From Nitrospira sp. (GTDB lineage Bacteria > Nitrospirota > Nitrospiria > Nitrospirales > Nitrospiraceae): DNA of 64,000 nucleotides. Each line of letters begins with the position of its first letter. Within the stretch, counting starts at the first letter, position 1. The stretch is from NCBI GenBank assembly GCA_005116775.1, contig SWDN01000015.1, positions 1-64,000 on the forward strand, read 5' to 3'. The notes beneath the pieces are model-generated. The model was not told the origin of the DNA. It ran no database searches and saw only the letters and a list, made by a program, of their open reading frames with translations. Positions 54,289 through 64,000 of the stretch are shown here, piece after piece. The translations under genes and the position numbers were made by a program.

Positions 54289-55554
54289 TTATCCCCGATG
54301 TTTCTCAGCCCGCTGGTCGAGCTCTCCGGCCAAGAGCACGGCCTCGGCTATTTCACGCATCGATTTCCTGAAATCCATGCTCTGCCGCTGGATAAGCTTG
54401 AAGGCCTCTTCTTCGGTTAATTTCTTCGAGCGCATGAGATAGCCTTTGGCCCGCTCCATGAGCTTCCGAACGGCCAGGGCCTCCTGCATCTCGTGAGACT
54501 TCTCGATCAAAGTCGTGTGCTCAATGGCAATGGCGGCCTGATTGGCGATCGCCTGAAGCAACTTGACCTCTTCGCTGGTGAAGACGTGCGGAGCGGATGT
54601 GTAACTATTGATCACGCCCAGCGCTTTATCCCGCACCATCATCGGAACCGACAGCAAGGAGCACAGCCCTTCCTTCTTGGCCATCTCCGGATACATATAG
54701 TCTCGCTCTGTGGACACATCGAGCACGATGATCGGCCGGCGTTCTTTCACGGCGCGGCCGATGATACTCTGCCCAACCTTCAGGTTCGGCTTGCGGCGAT
54801 ATTGTTCGCTGAGGCTTTGTGTCGAGGCGATTCGCAGCTCCCCGCTGGCTTCGTCCAAAAGCATGATCGAGCAGATCTTGGAGTTCATCATTTGCGCAGT
54901 CATGGTCACCAACAGCTCAAGCACATCTTTGATCAACCGGTTGGACGCCACCGTTTCCGAAACTTGCGACAGCGTTTCCACCTGTAAGGCTTTGCGTTGC
55001 ATTTGATCGTAGAGCCGCGCATTTTCGATCGCCCCTCCGACTTGATTGGCGATGGTCGAGAGCAGCGCAATCTCATCGGGCTGATAGCGTTTGGGACGCT
55101 TATGTTGGACATTGATCACACCGACCACTTCTTTTTTAGCCATAATCGGAACAGACACAAAGGCTTGATAGCGGTCTTCAGGAAGGTTGTGAAAGAACTT
55201 GAACCTCGGATCGTCGTTCGCATTACTCGGAATGATCACGCGCGTCCGCTCCTGAGCGACCCACCCGGTGATGCCTTCTCCTAAGCCGATCGTAATGCGG
55301 CCAATCAGTTTCGGATGAGGGTTTTTCGACGCCCGAAGAATCAGTTCATCTTGGCTGTCCGACAAGAGATAGAGAAGGCAGGCATCCGCCTTCGTAACCT
55401 CGACGACGACGTCGACGATATGTTTGAGAATCGCTTCGAGATCCAGCTGGTTGCTGATCGACGCAGAAATCCGATGGAGCACATCGACTTCGCGTGTTTT
55501 TTCGCGCAGTGCCTGCTGGAGGTGAGCCACAGATAGCGTACGTTTGGTCGTCAT
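54289..55554 (-). CDS. GAF-GAF-ANTAR protein, candidate RNA-binding antitermination regulator
   Basis: Two GAF-like regions (VDVVVEVTKADACLLYLL...; MMNSKICSIMLLDEASGELRI...); C-terminal EALAVRKLMERAKGYLMRSKKLTEEEAFKLIQRQSMDFRKSMREIAEAVLL is ANTAR-like. Confidence 0.88.
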   Translation of the reverse strand: MTTKRTLSVAHLQQALREKTREVDVLHRISASISNQLDLEAILKHIVDVVVEVTKADACLLYLLSDSQDELILRASKNPHPKLIGRITIGLGEGITGWVAQERTRVIIPSNANDDPRFKFFHNLPEDRYQAFVSVPIMAKKEVVGVINVQHKRPKRYQPDEIALLSTIANQVGGAIENARLYDQMQRKALQVETLSQVSETVASNRLIKDVLELLVTMTAQMMNSKICSIMLLDEASGELRIASTQSLSEQYRRKPNLKVGQSIIGRAVKERRPIIVLDVSTERDYMYPEMAKKEGLCSLLSVPMMVRDKALGVINSYTSAPHVFTSEEVKLLQAIANQAAIAIEHTTLIEKSHEMQEALAVRKLMERAKGYLMRSKKLTEEEAFKLIQRQSMDFRKSMREIAEAVLLAGELDQRAEKHRG

Positions 55555-55560
55555 AGAGCG

Positions 55561-56730
55561 TTACTTTCCTGCGCGAGCCTTGCGGCGGACAGGATGCTTG
55601 GGTGCTCCTCGCCCGCTCGACGATCGATTCCCGTGCCCTCGCTTAGTCTGGAGCCACGCCGCACAGACTTCCTTCTCGATCGGCTGCATGACCACTTTTC
55701 CAATCCGCACTGGCCAGACCCCGATAACCTGCCCACCGGTGACCTTTTTGTCATGTTGCATCGCGCCCCAGAGGGACGTAAAGGATGCATGTGACATTTG
55801 GTCGCACAACCCGGCACGCTGGACTAAACTTTTGATCCGCTCGACAACATCTCGCCCGCAAAGCCCCATGTGACAAGCCAAATCCGCCTCTTGGACCAAC
55901 CCAATCCCTACCGCTTCTCCATGGATCAGCCCACGATAACCCGAAAGGGACTCTAATGCATGCCCAATTGTGTGGCCGTAATTGAGAATGCGCCGGCGGT
56001 CCGACTCTCGCTCATCCGTAACAACCACCTGCGCTTTGATCTCACAAGATCGTTTGATCGCGCGGATCACCGGCTCTTCATCGAGTTTCAATAGCGCAGG
56101 AATTTTCTGCTCCAGAAAGCCGAAAAACTCCTCATCGGCGATCACGCCGTATTTGATTACTTCGGCGAGGCCAGCAATCCACTCGCGGCGTGGAAGAGTA
56201 CGCAACGTGAGCGGATCGATCAATACCGCGCGCGGTTGGTGAAAGGCTCCGATGAGATTTTTGCCTAATCGATGATCGACACCGGTCTTACCCCCGACAC
56301 TCGAATCGACCTGCGCCACCAGGGTCGTCGGCACTTGCACAAACGGGATTCCTCGTTGATAGACTGCGGCTGCAAAGCCGGCGATATCACCAACCACTCC
56401 GCCACCCAAGGCCAACAAGAAAGACTGACGTTCGAACTTCTGTCTCGCCAAGGCATCAAGGATCTTGGCCATTGTGCTGAGCGTCTTTGCCCGCTCCCCC
56501 GGCGGCAAAATAATCGGTGTCGGGTCGTATCCTGCCTTGCAAAGTGAACGGAGAACAACCTGAAGATAGCGTCTTGCCACATGCCGATCTGTCACCACCC
56601 CGATTTTCGGAGAAGTAGTGAGTGCTCGAAGCCTCTCGCCCACCGTAGCAAGTAACCCAGGATGCAGGACGATGTCGTAACTTCGCTCTTCCAAGGTTAC
56701 GGGAACAATCTGTTCTGCCACACCAACCAT
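55561..56730 (-). CDS. aroB: 3-dehydroquinate synthase
   Basis: FLLALGGGVVGDIAGFAAAVYQRGIPFVQVPTTLVAQVDSSVGGKTGVD. Confidence 0.97.
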   Translation of the reverse strand: MVGVAEQIVPVTLEERSYDIVLHPGLLATVGERLRALTTSPKIGVVTDRHVARRYLQVVLRSLCKAGYDPTPIILPPGERAKTLSTMAKILDALARQKFERQSFLLALGGGVVGDIAGFAAAVYQRGIPFVQVPTTLVAQVDSSVGGKTGVDHRLGKNLIGAFHQPRAVLIDPLTLRTLPRREWIAGLAEVIKYGVIADEEFFGFLEQKIPALLKLDEEPVIRAIKRSCEIKAQVVVTDERESDRRRILNYGHTIGHALESLSGYRGLIHGEAVGIGLVQEADLACHMGLCGRDVVERIKSLVQRAGLCDQMSHASFTSLWGAMQHDKKVTGGQVIGVWPVRIGKVVMQPIEKEVCAAWLQTKRGHGNRSSSGRGAPKHPVRRKARAGK

Positions 56731-57235
56731 GGTTACCGATAGCCTCTATTGGCCGACCATATCAGGCGCCCATTCGACTCTGTTTGATTTGAGCACTAGA
56801 TACACGAACGACTTCGCCTATGGCAATGCTGAATTGCGAAAGGAATCATCGGGAGGGGATGGTACCACAATGACTGGAAAACTAGAAGGTTTTAGGCAAG
56901 GCTCGAAATCAATAGATCGTATTTTATAGCCTCAGACGCACCTGTTTTAGATTTACTGGAGATCGCCGGTCGCTGGTTAATATCACAGCCAGATTTTGTT
57001 GGAAATGCACGGAAGACTGGAGGGAGGGGATGCATTGGGGCAGTCGTGGCAACGCATCAACGGTGAACACTCACCACGCGAGAGTTCCTCATCAGTGAAG
57101 AATTCAAATGACCGTTTTTGCCAGGCTGAAAAAACGATATGCGATCACTAACTATCCATTTTTTTTGCGGCGCACACATATCTGGCGCTTTATGCACCAT
57201 GTTCCGTGACCCACGAAAATTTTTTCAACACGTTA

Positions 57236-59182
57236 CTAGCTGGTCTTGACAATAGAAGGCGTTAAGAAGATGAGCAGCTCTTGTTTTGACACAGCCTCAG
57301 TTTTCGTTTTGAAAAGCCATCCCAGAACAGGTACACGAGAGAGGTAGGGAATACCGGCTACACTGTTGTTCTGCGAGTCGATAAAAACCCCGCCAATCAC
57401 CATGGTCTCGCCATCGCGGATATTGACCTGGGTAGTGGCTTCACGGCGATCGATACTGGGACCAGCCGGATTGCTTCGTGCGCCGACTGCATTTCTTGTT
57501 GCGCGAACCTTCATCATGATGAGCTTACCGACTTCCTTGGGGTCTCTTGAGGTAATCTGAGGTGTCACAGTCAGTTCCAAGTTGGCATCCACAAAGGTCG
57601 TCTGAGTTCCTTGGAGGGAGGTTGTCTGGAACGGAATCGACTCCCCTTGTGAGATTTTGGCCTCTCGCTTGTCCAAAGTCGTAACCTTCGGTGAGGCGAT
57701 GACTTTACTCAAACCGAGCAACTCACCTGCCGACAACCGTACATCCAACAGCGCTCCATCTGTTCTCCCAATCGTGAAGCCAGCACCAGGAGTTGCCACC
57801 AACCCTCCGACCGTGGCAGGAAGATTGACCAGAAAATTCGATGTTTGAGCCCCAAATGTTCCAGTATTACCCGTCCTGAAGTTCGCCACAGCATTAGACC
57901 CGAGCTGGTTCACATTCTGGATACCCCATTGAACCCCCAATGAACGAGAATAGGTCGTATCGGCTTGCACAATCCTGGCTTCGATTTGAACTTGCGGCAC
58001 TTCGAGATCGAGCCCATCGACCAACTGTTTCATTATCCCAATCTTACTTTCTGTATCTCGGACGATTAAGGCATTGGTCCCCAAACTGAATTGCATCAAC
58101 CCTCTCGGACTCAAATACTGCCGCAGCGAAGTCATGAGTTCCTGTGCTTGGAGGTTTCTAACGTAGAACACCCGATCAACCAGTTCCTCTGCTTTCACCT
58201 TAGCATCCTTCGCTTGCGCTTCTTCAGTCTCCTGTTTAGCGATGTTCGCCAGCGAATCGATCCACAAAATATTGCCCTGTCTGATCTTGCCCAGCCCGTT
58301 CATCTTCAAAATCATATCGAGGGCTTGATCCCAGGGCACACTCACAAGCTTCATCGTGACCTTGCTCTTGACCCCTTCACCGACGACCATGTTAAAGCCG
58401 CTTACTTCAGCAATGAGGCGCAGCACGTTACTGATGTCGGCCTGCTGGAAGTCGAGCGATATGCGTCGGCCAACATAACGCGTTTCCCCAACGACCAGAT
58501 CTTCCTTCGGCAAGCTTTTCTCGCCATTATCAGGCTCGGAGGTCATCTGAACAGGCTGCACGTGAAAGTTCGTCGAAGACCGATGAACCGCTGCCATGGC
58601 CCGCCTGGCTCCCCGAGAGGTGGTATCGGCCTGGACCGGCAACATAATAGAATTCTCCGGCTGTATAATTTTGACCGCCTCGCCACGGTGCGAATCTGTA
58701 TCTACGCCTACCTCCGCACCTGTGCCTTTTCGAAGCGTCACGGTAAGATTTGCGCCCTGCGGTTCGACAGAGTAGGTCGCCGATCCTGCCACATCCAATA
58801 CTACCCGCACTCTATCGGCATGATAACCCAGACGCACTTGCTTCAACATCTGGTGATTGACCGCGATGACCGGCTCGTGTAGGGCAGAAACCACGCCGGG
58901 AATGTCGATCATGAGACGCCGTTCATCAAGGCGTGTCACCTCGTGAGCCAGTCTGCCATCACCTGAGATGACGACACGGATATCGTCCATGCCTCGCTGA
59001 ACATCTACGCGAGTCACGGTCTGCGCCTGCTTTTCCTTCAAGATCGCGGGCGAGCCAATGTCGATCATGGGAATGTCGGTTGATGCCCCTACCAGCGGTA
59101 TGGCCATTGGGACCGTGAGCGCTCCCACCGCAGAGAGCATGCGAACGAATGCTGTGGTTGTCGGGGTCAGCTTAGGTATCAT
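57236..59182 (-). CDS. pilQ: Type IV pilus secretin PilQ
   Basis: AMIN-like N-terminus; RRISLDFQQADISNVLRLIAEVSGFNMVV; secretin C-terminus VNIRDGETMVIGGVFIDSQNN...VPVLGWLFKT. Confidence 0.95.
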   Translation of the reverse strand: MIPKLTPTTTAFVRMLSAVGALTVPMAIPLVGASTDIPMIDIGSPAILKEKQAQTVTRVDVQRGMDDIRVVISGDGRLAHEVTRLDERRLMIDIPGVVSALHEPVIAVNHQMLKQVRLGYHADRVRVVLDVAGSATYSVEPQGANLTVTLRKGTGAEVGVDTDSHRGEAVKIIQPENSIMLPVQADTTSRGARRAMAAVHRSSTNFHVQPVQMTSEPDNGEKSLPKEDLVVGETRYVGRRISLDFQQADISNVLRLIAEVSGFNMVVGEGVKSKVTMKLVSVPWDQALDMILKMNGLGKIRQGNILWIDSLANIAKQETEEAQAKDAKVKAEELVDRVFYVRNLQAQELMTSLRQYLSPRGLMQFSLGTNALIVRDTESKIGIMKQLVDGLDLEVPQVQIEARIVQADTTYSRSLGVQWGIQNVNQLGSNAVANFRTGNTGTFGAQTSNFLVNLPATVGGLVATPGAGFTIGRTDGALLDVRLSAGELLGLSKVIASPKVTTLDKREAKISQGESIPFQTTSLQGTQTTFVDANLELTVTPQITSRDPKEVGKLIMMKVRATRNAVGARSNPAGPSIDRREATTQVNIRDGETMVIGGVFIDSQNNSVAGIPYLSRVPVLGWLFKTKTEAVSKQELLIFLTPSIVKTS

Positions 59183-59805
59183 TCTGCGCCCTCTTTCGGG
59201 TGAAGGAGCTTGACATATTCCCGCTCCTGTTTGCTTCCGTACACATCTGTAAACCGCTCTTGCACCACAATACCTTTCTCCGTCACGGCACTTACCACGC
59301 CATTGTTGGGGCCGACTCGCGTACCTCGACGCACCGTATAGCCATTTCCATCAGGAGTCTGAACCATGGCCGTATAGCCATAGGCCCCCCAAATCACAGC
59401 AATCAGGTTCATCTCCGTGAGCCCGACCCGCTGGAGCGGAGGCAACGTGGGATCGATTGGTCCAAGTCCCAACTGTTGTAACACCGGCGCAAACGGATCG
59501 CGCCGCCCTGAAGGATCATAGGAATGTGCACTCATCGGCTCCAACGTTGGATTGGGTGGAACCGATTGAGAAATCCCATCGACGGCAGTCTCGGCTGACG
59601 TTGAAGACGATGCGTGCCTCGGCACGTCGTTGAGAGAAGGCGCTTTTAAGGAATCCTGCCGCATTGGGCTAATTTGTCCCAGATGAGAACTGAGACTTGG
59701 CTCAGCAAAGGCCTGATTACCTATGGCAAGTAGTCCCACACACCCAATCAGAATTATGCCTGTTATCTTCATGGTCAACCGCCAGTTCTCACAGATGACA
59801 TTCAC
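59179..59805 (-). CDS. pilP: Pilus assembly protein PilP
   Basis: YDPSGRRDPFAPVLQQ, GLTEMNLIAVIWGAYGYTAMVQTPDGNGYTVRRGTRVG. Confidence 0.88.
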   Translation of the reverse strand: MNVICENWRLTMKITGIILIGCVGLLAIGNQAFAEPSLSSHLGQISPMRQDSLKAPSLNDVPRHASSSTSAETAVDGISQSVPPNPTLEPMSAHSYDPSGRRDPFAPVLQQLGLGPIDPTLPPLQRVGLTEMNLIAVIWGAYGYTAMVQTPDGNGYTVRRGTRVGPNNGVVSAVTEKGIVVQERFTDVYGSKQEREYVKLLHPKEGAE

Positions 59806-59841
59806 GGGTCACGACCTTGAACGGGCCCAAGCGTTTGCGCC

Positions 59842-60468
59842 TCATTTCTTCTGAGAAGTCGCAGGAGCTGCCGCAACCAACTTAGTCTCCTCCGGCGCCG
59901 CATAGGCAATAAGGTCAAACACGGTCTGCGTGACAACCCGCCCTTTCTCAAATTTTGGAGCCCCCATCTTGAGGCCTGACACCGTCACAATCCGAGGCAT
60001 TGCATTGATTCGATCGAAAAACAGGGCAGCAGTATGGTAGCCGCCGGAGACCTCTACGTTCACTGGCATACGCACAAAGAGTTTCGATGGGTCTTCGCTT
60101 TTGGGACTTGGTTTCCACAGCTTAATGTCGAGTCCGAGGCGAATCCCCAAGTCAGACACCTGTTTGAGCAACATGACGGCTTCCTCTTCAGGCGGGAGCC
60201 GTTCTTGTTTTTTTGCAAGTTCAATCTCAAGCTGCTTATGAGCAGCAATGAGTTCATCAAGGTGTTTCACTTTAATGGTCAACGTTTGGATTTCACTATC
60301 GAGCGTGCCGATCGATCCCTGGAGCGCGACAATCTCCGCAGACTTTGGCTCGGCTATGTAATAGTAGAAGCCCACGATAATGCCCGCAAGAACCATAAGA
60401 AGCAGCCCTACCTTCTGAACCAATGGGATCGATCGCAATATGTCGAGATTTATCGCTGGCAGCTTCAT
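59842..60468 (-). CDS. pilO: Pilus assembly protein PilO
   Basis: N-terminal TM, coiled coil, VNVEVSGGYHTAALFFDRINAMPRIVTVSGLKM. Confidence 0.9.
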   Translation of the reverse strand: MKLPAINLDILRSIPLVQKVGLLLMVLAGIIVGFYYYIAEPKSAEIVALQGSIGTLDSEIQTLTIKVKHLDELIAAHKQLEIELAKKQERLPPEEEAVMLLKQVSDLGIRLGLDIKLWKPSPKSEDPSKLFVRMPVNVEVSGGYHTAALFFDRINAMPRIVTVSGLKMGAPKFEKGRVVTQTVFDLIAYAAPEETKLVAAAPATSQKK

Positions 60469-60474
60469 TAATCC

Positions 60475-61026
60475 TTACCCTTTGAGACGGAACCCGAGTT
60501 TAAACTGATAGATATTCAGTTGACTCTCCACCGCAGCTCGACTTTCTTGAAGATTGATATTCGAGAAATAGTCTGTGCGGCGTAAGTTATTCACAAATTC
60601 CACCACATCATCGTTGGTTGCCGCACGCCCCTCAAGATCGATCTCGTTCCCTGTGACTGCGACTCTCACAAGCCACACCTTTAGCGGCTCCAAACTATTG
60701 CTGACATGATCGAGCACCTTGACTGGGCCAACACGTGACTTTTCCAGTTCATCGATAATACGATTCTTGTCTTCCAACACTTTTTTCCGGATTTCGAAGT
60801 CGGACACCTGCTTCACTTGTTCCTTCAACTGCGCAACCTGTTTCTCTTTGTCAAGTTTTTCAGCCTGCCGCACATTGATCTCATCATCGAGCGAGGACGA
60901 ATACCACCAGCACCCCGCCAGAGTAATAAACAAGACTCCCACACCCAGTAGTGCCTGCGCCCTGACATCATATTGAGGCTTCGCCTTATGCCCCTTAGGC
61001 CCAGGCAATAGATTAATACGAATCAT
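60475..61026 (-). CDS. pilN: Pilus assembly protein PilN
   Basis: MIRINLLPGPKGHKAK, single TM, syntenic with pilM/pilO. Confidence 0.9.
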   Translation of the reverse strand: MIRINLLPGPKGHKAKPQYDVRAQALLGVGVLFITLAGCWWYSSSLDDEINVRQAEKLDKEKQVAQLKEQVKQVSDFEIRKKVLEDKNRIIDELEKSRVGPVKVLDHVSNSLEPLKVWLVRVAVTGNEIDLEGRAATNDDVVEFVNNLRRTDYFSNINLQESRAAVESQLNIYQFKLGFRLKG

Positions 61027-62171
61027 CGATCCCCTACCGATCTCAGAGCCAATCCAACCCCTACAGCAGCCAGCGGCGCCAATTCTGCCAAGGTGTTCTG
61101 ATCGAGATCGGTCCCTGAGGTATCGATCTCCCCGAACGGATTAGCCAACTCGACATTCGCCTGCATGCGGTCTTTCAGTTGCACCACTAAGCCCTTGATT
61201 TGAGAGCCTCCTCCGCACAAAAGCACCTGCTGAACGTCTGCATCCGACATGGTTGACTTGAAATAATCGATGGTCCGTGCAATTTCTGATGCCACCTCGG
61301 CATTGACACTGTCGACGACCGTGGCCACCGAGGCCTGATTGCTTCCTGCAGATCGTTCACCTTTTTTCGTTTCCTCTGCTTCTTCATAGGAGAGGCCCAT
61401 TTCTCGCTGAATGGCTTCCGTATAGCGATTCCCCCCGATAGGAATATCACGCGTAAAGAGCGAGGTGCCGCCTCGAACGATATTGATGTTCATGACACTG
61501 GCGCCGATATTGACAAGCGCAGTCGTATCTTCCTGTGAAACGGGATAGTTGATTGCATGCATGTTCTCGATGGCAAAGGCATCCACATCCATGACGATCG
61601 GAGATAGCCCCGCCCCCTTGACGAGCTCAGTCAATTCATTAATTTTATCTTTCTTCGCCGCAACCAAAATGATCGACATCTCTCCCTGGGCATCGCCCCC
61701 AGCCTCGGAAGAGGGCAATACGCTGAAGTCGATGTTCACCTCATTAATATCGAATGGAATGTACTGCTCTGCCGCCAGTCTCACCTGCCCCTCCAACTCC
61801 TCATCAGGCATTGGCGGCAAACTGATCTTTTTAATGATAACCGCATGGCCAGAAATTGAGACGGCAACTTGCTTCACTCTGATCTTCGTTTCTTCGAATA
61901 ATTCTTTGATCGCCGACACCACACGCCCCTCATCCATGACCGTCCCATCGACGATGACTTCTGGCTCGAGCGGTTTAAAGCCGAACTTCTGAAGGACGTA
62001 TCGCCCTCGGTTTTCCTTCAACTGAACGAGCTTGATTCCGCTCGACCCAATATCCAACCCGACGAGCTGTCGTTTCGGGGTGAACATCGAGAACAAATCC
62101 GTTTCGGCGAGACTTTTGAATGAACTCAACATATGTGCCTCTGACTGTACATGACTATCCCTGCAAGACAA
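61023..62171 (-). CDS. pilM: Pilus assembly protein PilM
   Basis: LVGLDIGSSGIKLVQLKENRGRYVLQKFG, AVSISGHAVIIKKISLPPM. Confidence 0.95.
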   Translation of the reverse strand: MSCRDSHVQSEAHMLSSFKSLAETDLFSMFTPKRQLVGLDIGSSGIKLVQLKENRGRYVLQKFGFKPLEPEVIVDGTVMDEGRVVSAIKELFEETKIRVKQVAVSISGHAVIIKKISLPPMPDEELEGQVRLAAEQYIPFDINEVNIDFSVLPSSEAGGDAQGEMSIILVAAKKDKINELTELVKGAGLSPIVMDVDAFAIENMHAINYPVSQEDTTALVNIGASVMNINIVRGGTSLFTRDIPIGGNRYTEAIQREMGLSYEEAEETKKGERSAGSNQASVATVVDSVNAEVASEIARTIDYFKSTMSDADVQQVLLCGGGSQIKGLVVQLKDRMQANVELANPFGEIDTSGTDLDQNTLAELAPLAAVGVGLALRSVGDR

Positions 62172-62506
62172 GTCTTTGTGTGAATTTTGCGCAGACTGTT
62201 ATTTATCAGCATGTCCGCACGTCGCTAAACTCCCACACAAAGAATGTCTGGCCAAACCAAGCGGACTACTCTCCCGTATCCTGCCTGCCTGCCCCTTGCC
62301 ATATTCCTTTGTGTACGAAAAACTGTTCGGGCTTGAATCACGTCGTAAATGTCCAAATGGTATGTCTTTATTGAGGATTCGCTTCATGCACATGCTAAGT
62401 ATAGTTCATGCGCTCCACCTGTCAAGGAAATCGCTTTTCGCGCACATACATATGAGTAGAACGCGCGGGGTAGGCGGTGGGAAGAACTGCCTGTGGTATC
62501 TGTAAA

Positions 62507-63382
62507 TTATTGCCTACTGAGATCGCGATGAGCGACGGCAACCTGGTATCCAAGCACTGAAAAGCTTTCTTGGAGTCTGCTGGCAATCGCTACAGATCGA
62601 TGACGCCCGCCGGTGCAGCCCAGCCCAACATTCACATAGCTGCGGTGCTCTCGCTCAAAGAGAGGAATAAGGAATTTAAAGAGACCTTCCAGCTGCCCAA
62701 TAAACGCGATCGCGTCTGGATCGCTCAGCACATACGTCCGCACCCGTGGATCTTCGCCGGTCAATTGTTTGAGGTCAGGAACAAAGAATGGATTCCGCAA
62801 GAATCGGACATCAAACAGGAGGTCAATGTCGTACGGCACGCCGAACTTGAAACCGAATGTCACCAACGAAATGGTGAGCCGGCGAGGCGTGCCCTCCTGC
62901 CTAAATCGCCGAGCCAACAGCTCTCGCAACTCATGCACGGTTAAATCGGAGGTGTCAATAATGCGGTCGGCATGGCGCCGCAAATGGGCCAGACGTTCCT
63001 TTTCGAGCCGCACTCCCTCCAGGACTGGGAGATGCGGAAGGAGTGGATGAGGTCTCCGAGACTCCGAGAATCGGCGAACCAATACCTCTTCACGCGCCTC
63101 AAAGAATATTAACTCGACTGCATGCCCGAGCACTTTCACTCGCTCAAGAATCCCGACGAGATCGGAAAAAAACACACGCTCCCTGACATCAATGCCGAGG
63201 GCGACATTCTTAATCTCGCCCCCCTGCTGATGGCACAACTCGACAAAGGTCGGCAATAGAGCCGGCGGCAAATTATCGATGCAGAAATAGCCTACATCTT
63301 CAAAGCATTTGAGCGCCTGAGATTTACCTGAGCCCGAAAGACCGCTGATGACAATCAAATTGAGCGCAGCCATACCTGTCAC
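62507..63382 (-). CDS. rapZ: RNase adapter protein RapZ
   Basis: VISGLSGSGKSQALKCFEDVGYFCIDNLPPALLPTF, VNVGLGCTGGRHRSVAIA. Confidence 0.96.
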   Translation of the reverse strand: MTGMAALNLIVISGLSGSGKSQALKCFEDVGYFCIDNLPPALLPTFVELCHQQGGEIKNVALGIDVRERVFFSDLVGILERVKVLGHAVELIFFEAREEVLVRRFSESRRPHPLLPHLPVLEGVRLEKERLAHLRRHADRIIDTSDLTVHELRELLARRFRQEGTPRRLTISLVTFGFKFGVPYDIDLLFDVRFLRNPFFVPDLKQLTGEDPRVRTYVLSDPDAIAFIGQLEGLFKFLIPLFEREHRSYVNVGLGCTGGRHRSVAIASRLQESFSVLGYQVAVAHRDLSRQ

Positions 63383-63386
63383 CTTC

Positions 63387-63902
63387 TTACGGGTCGATTA
63401 GGACAACTCGATCACGGTCGACACGCTGTAGGATTTGCAATTTTCCCGATGACAGCGAGGTGAACACCACCAGTGACCCTGGCAGAGAATCTAATCGGCG
63501 CTTCGCATCCTCCAGAGTCAGGGTAGCTCGGGCTGGGCGGATGCATTCTATCTCTTCATCTTTTTTTTCAAGAGCCGGACGCAGAACCTTACGAACCAGT
63601 CTCTTCGCCGGTTCCTTATGATTTGTACGACGCTCCTTGTGTTTTCGAATTTGAGTCTCCAGACGGTCCACAAGTTGGTCGATCGTCGCGTACATTTCCT
63701 GCGTCAACGCTTTTGCCTGAATCCGTTTCCCTTGCATTGTGCACACGACCTCTGCGCGATGCTGAAGCTTGCTCACACCCAGAATCACCGCCAGATGACT
63801 CAACTTTACTTCATACCGCACAAGTCGCTCAAATCGACTTTCAATGTGATGCCTGAGCGCCGGCGTGATAACGAGATGTCGCCCAGTGATTTTCATCGGC
63901 AT
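63387..63902 (-). CDS. hpf: Ribosome hibernation promoting factor
   Basis: MKITGRHLVITPALRHHIESRFERL...CTMQGKRIQAKALTQEMYATIDQLVDRLETQIRKHKER. Confidence 0.9.
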   Translation of the reverse strand: MPMKITGRHLVITPALRHHIESRFERLVRYEVKLSHLAVILGVSKLQHRAEVVCTMQGKRIQAKALTQEMYATIDQLVDRLETQIRKHKERRTNHKEPAKRLVRKVLRPALEKKDEEIECIRPARATLTLEDAKRRLDSLPGSLVVFTSLSSGKLQILQRVDRDRVVLIDP

Positions 63903-64000
63903 TCATCCTTTCAAGCTGAATACGCTCGCGCCCATAGCCATACGTTTACATCTGTTGATTCTGACCGCTCATCATACCAGCGATACGGCACTGGCTCCGA

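Overview
The window looks like a Nitrospira-type (nitrite-oxidiser) chromosomal segment. The lineage is inferred from a Nitrospira-like chlorite dismutase, the urt/ure urea genes and the overall gene set. It carries: a purine cluster (purB-cld-purC-purS-purQ-[mrr/DUF5674 island]-purL-purF); ribBA-ribH-nusB; a narK-like gene; rpoH-like sigma factor with groES and a groEL remnant; a nitrogen-control block (two divergent GlnE-like adenylyltransferases, then amtB-glnB-glnD-glnA); a bbp2-type porin; two IS families; three paralogous lipoproteins; urea transport and urease (urtABC/DE, ureABC, ureFGD); a NarX/NarL-type two-component pair; aroB plus a GAF-GAF-ANTAR protein; pilMNOPQ; and rapZ-hpf. The most interesting signal is a set of tandem minus-strand hairpins with hexaloops AAYGRC (A1 and G4 conserved) and different but self-complementary stems. 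They lie upstream of the bbp2 porin and of the histidine kinase next to the urea locus. One pair sits behind a TTGACA-17-TATAAG promoter and overlaps an intrinsic terminator. This matches the dual-hexaloop antitermination substrate of ANTAR proteins, and a GAF-GAF-ANTAR protein is encoded in the same window. Other signals are a six-copy hairpin repeat with a conserved core and locus-specific complementary outer stems, inverted heptad (7-nt period) arrays in many intergenic gaps, and a three-member lipoprotein family. At least five conserved genes (purF, groEL, nadE, urtC/urtD, an OprP/FmdC-like porin) have lost internal or terminal segments, and the 5' edge looks chimeric. These may be assembly errors.
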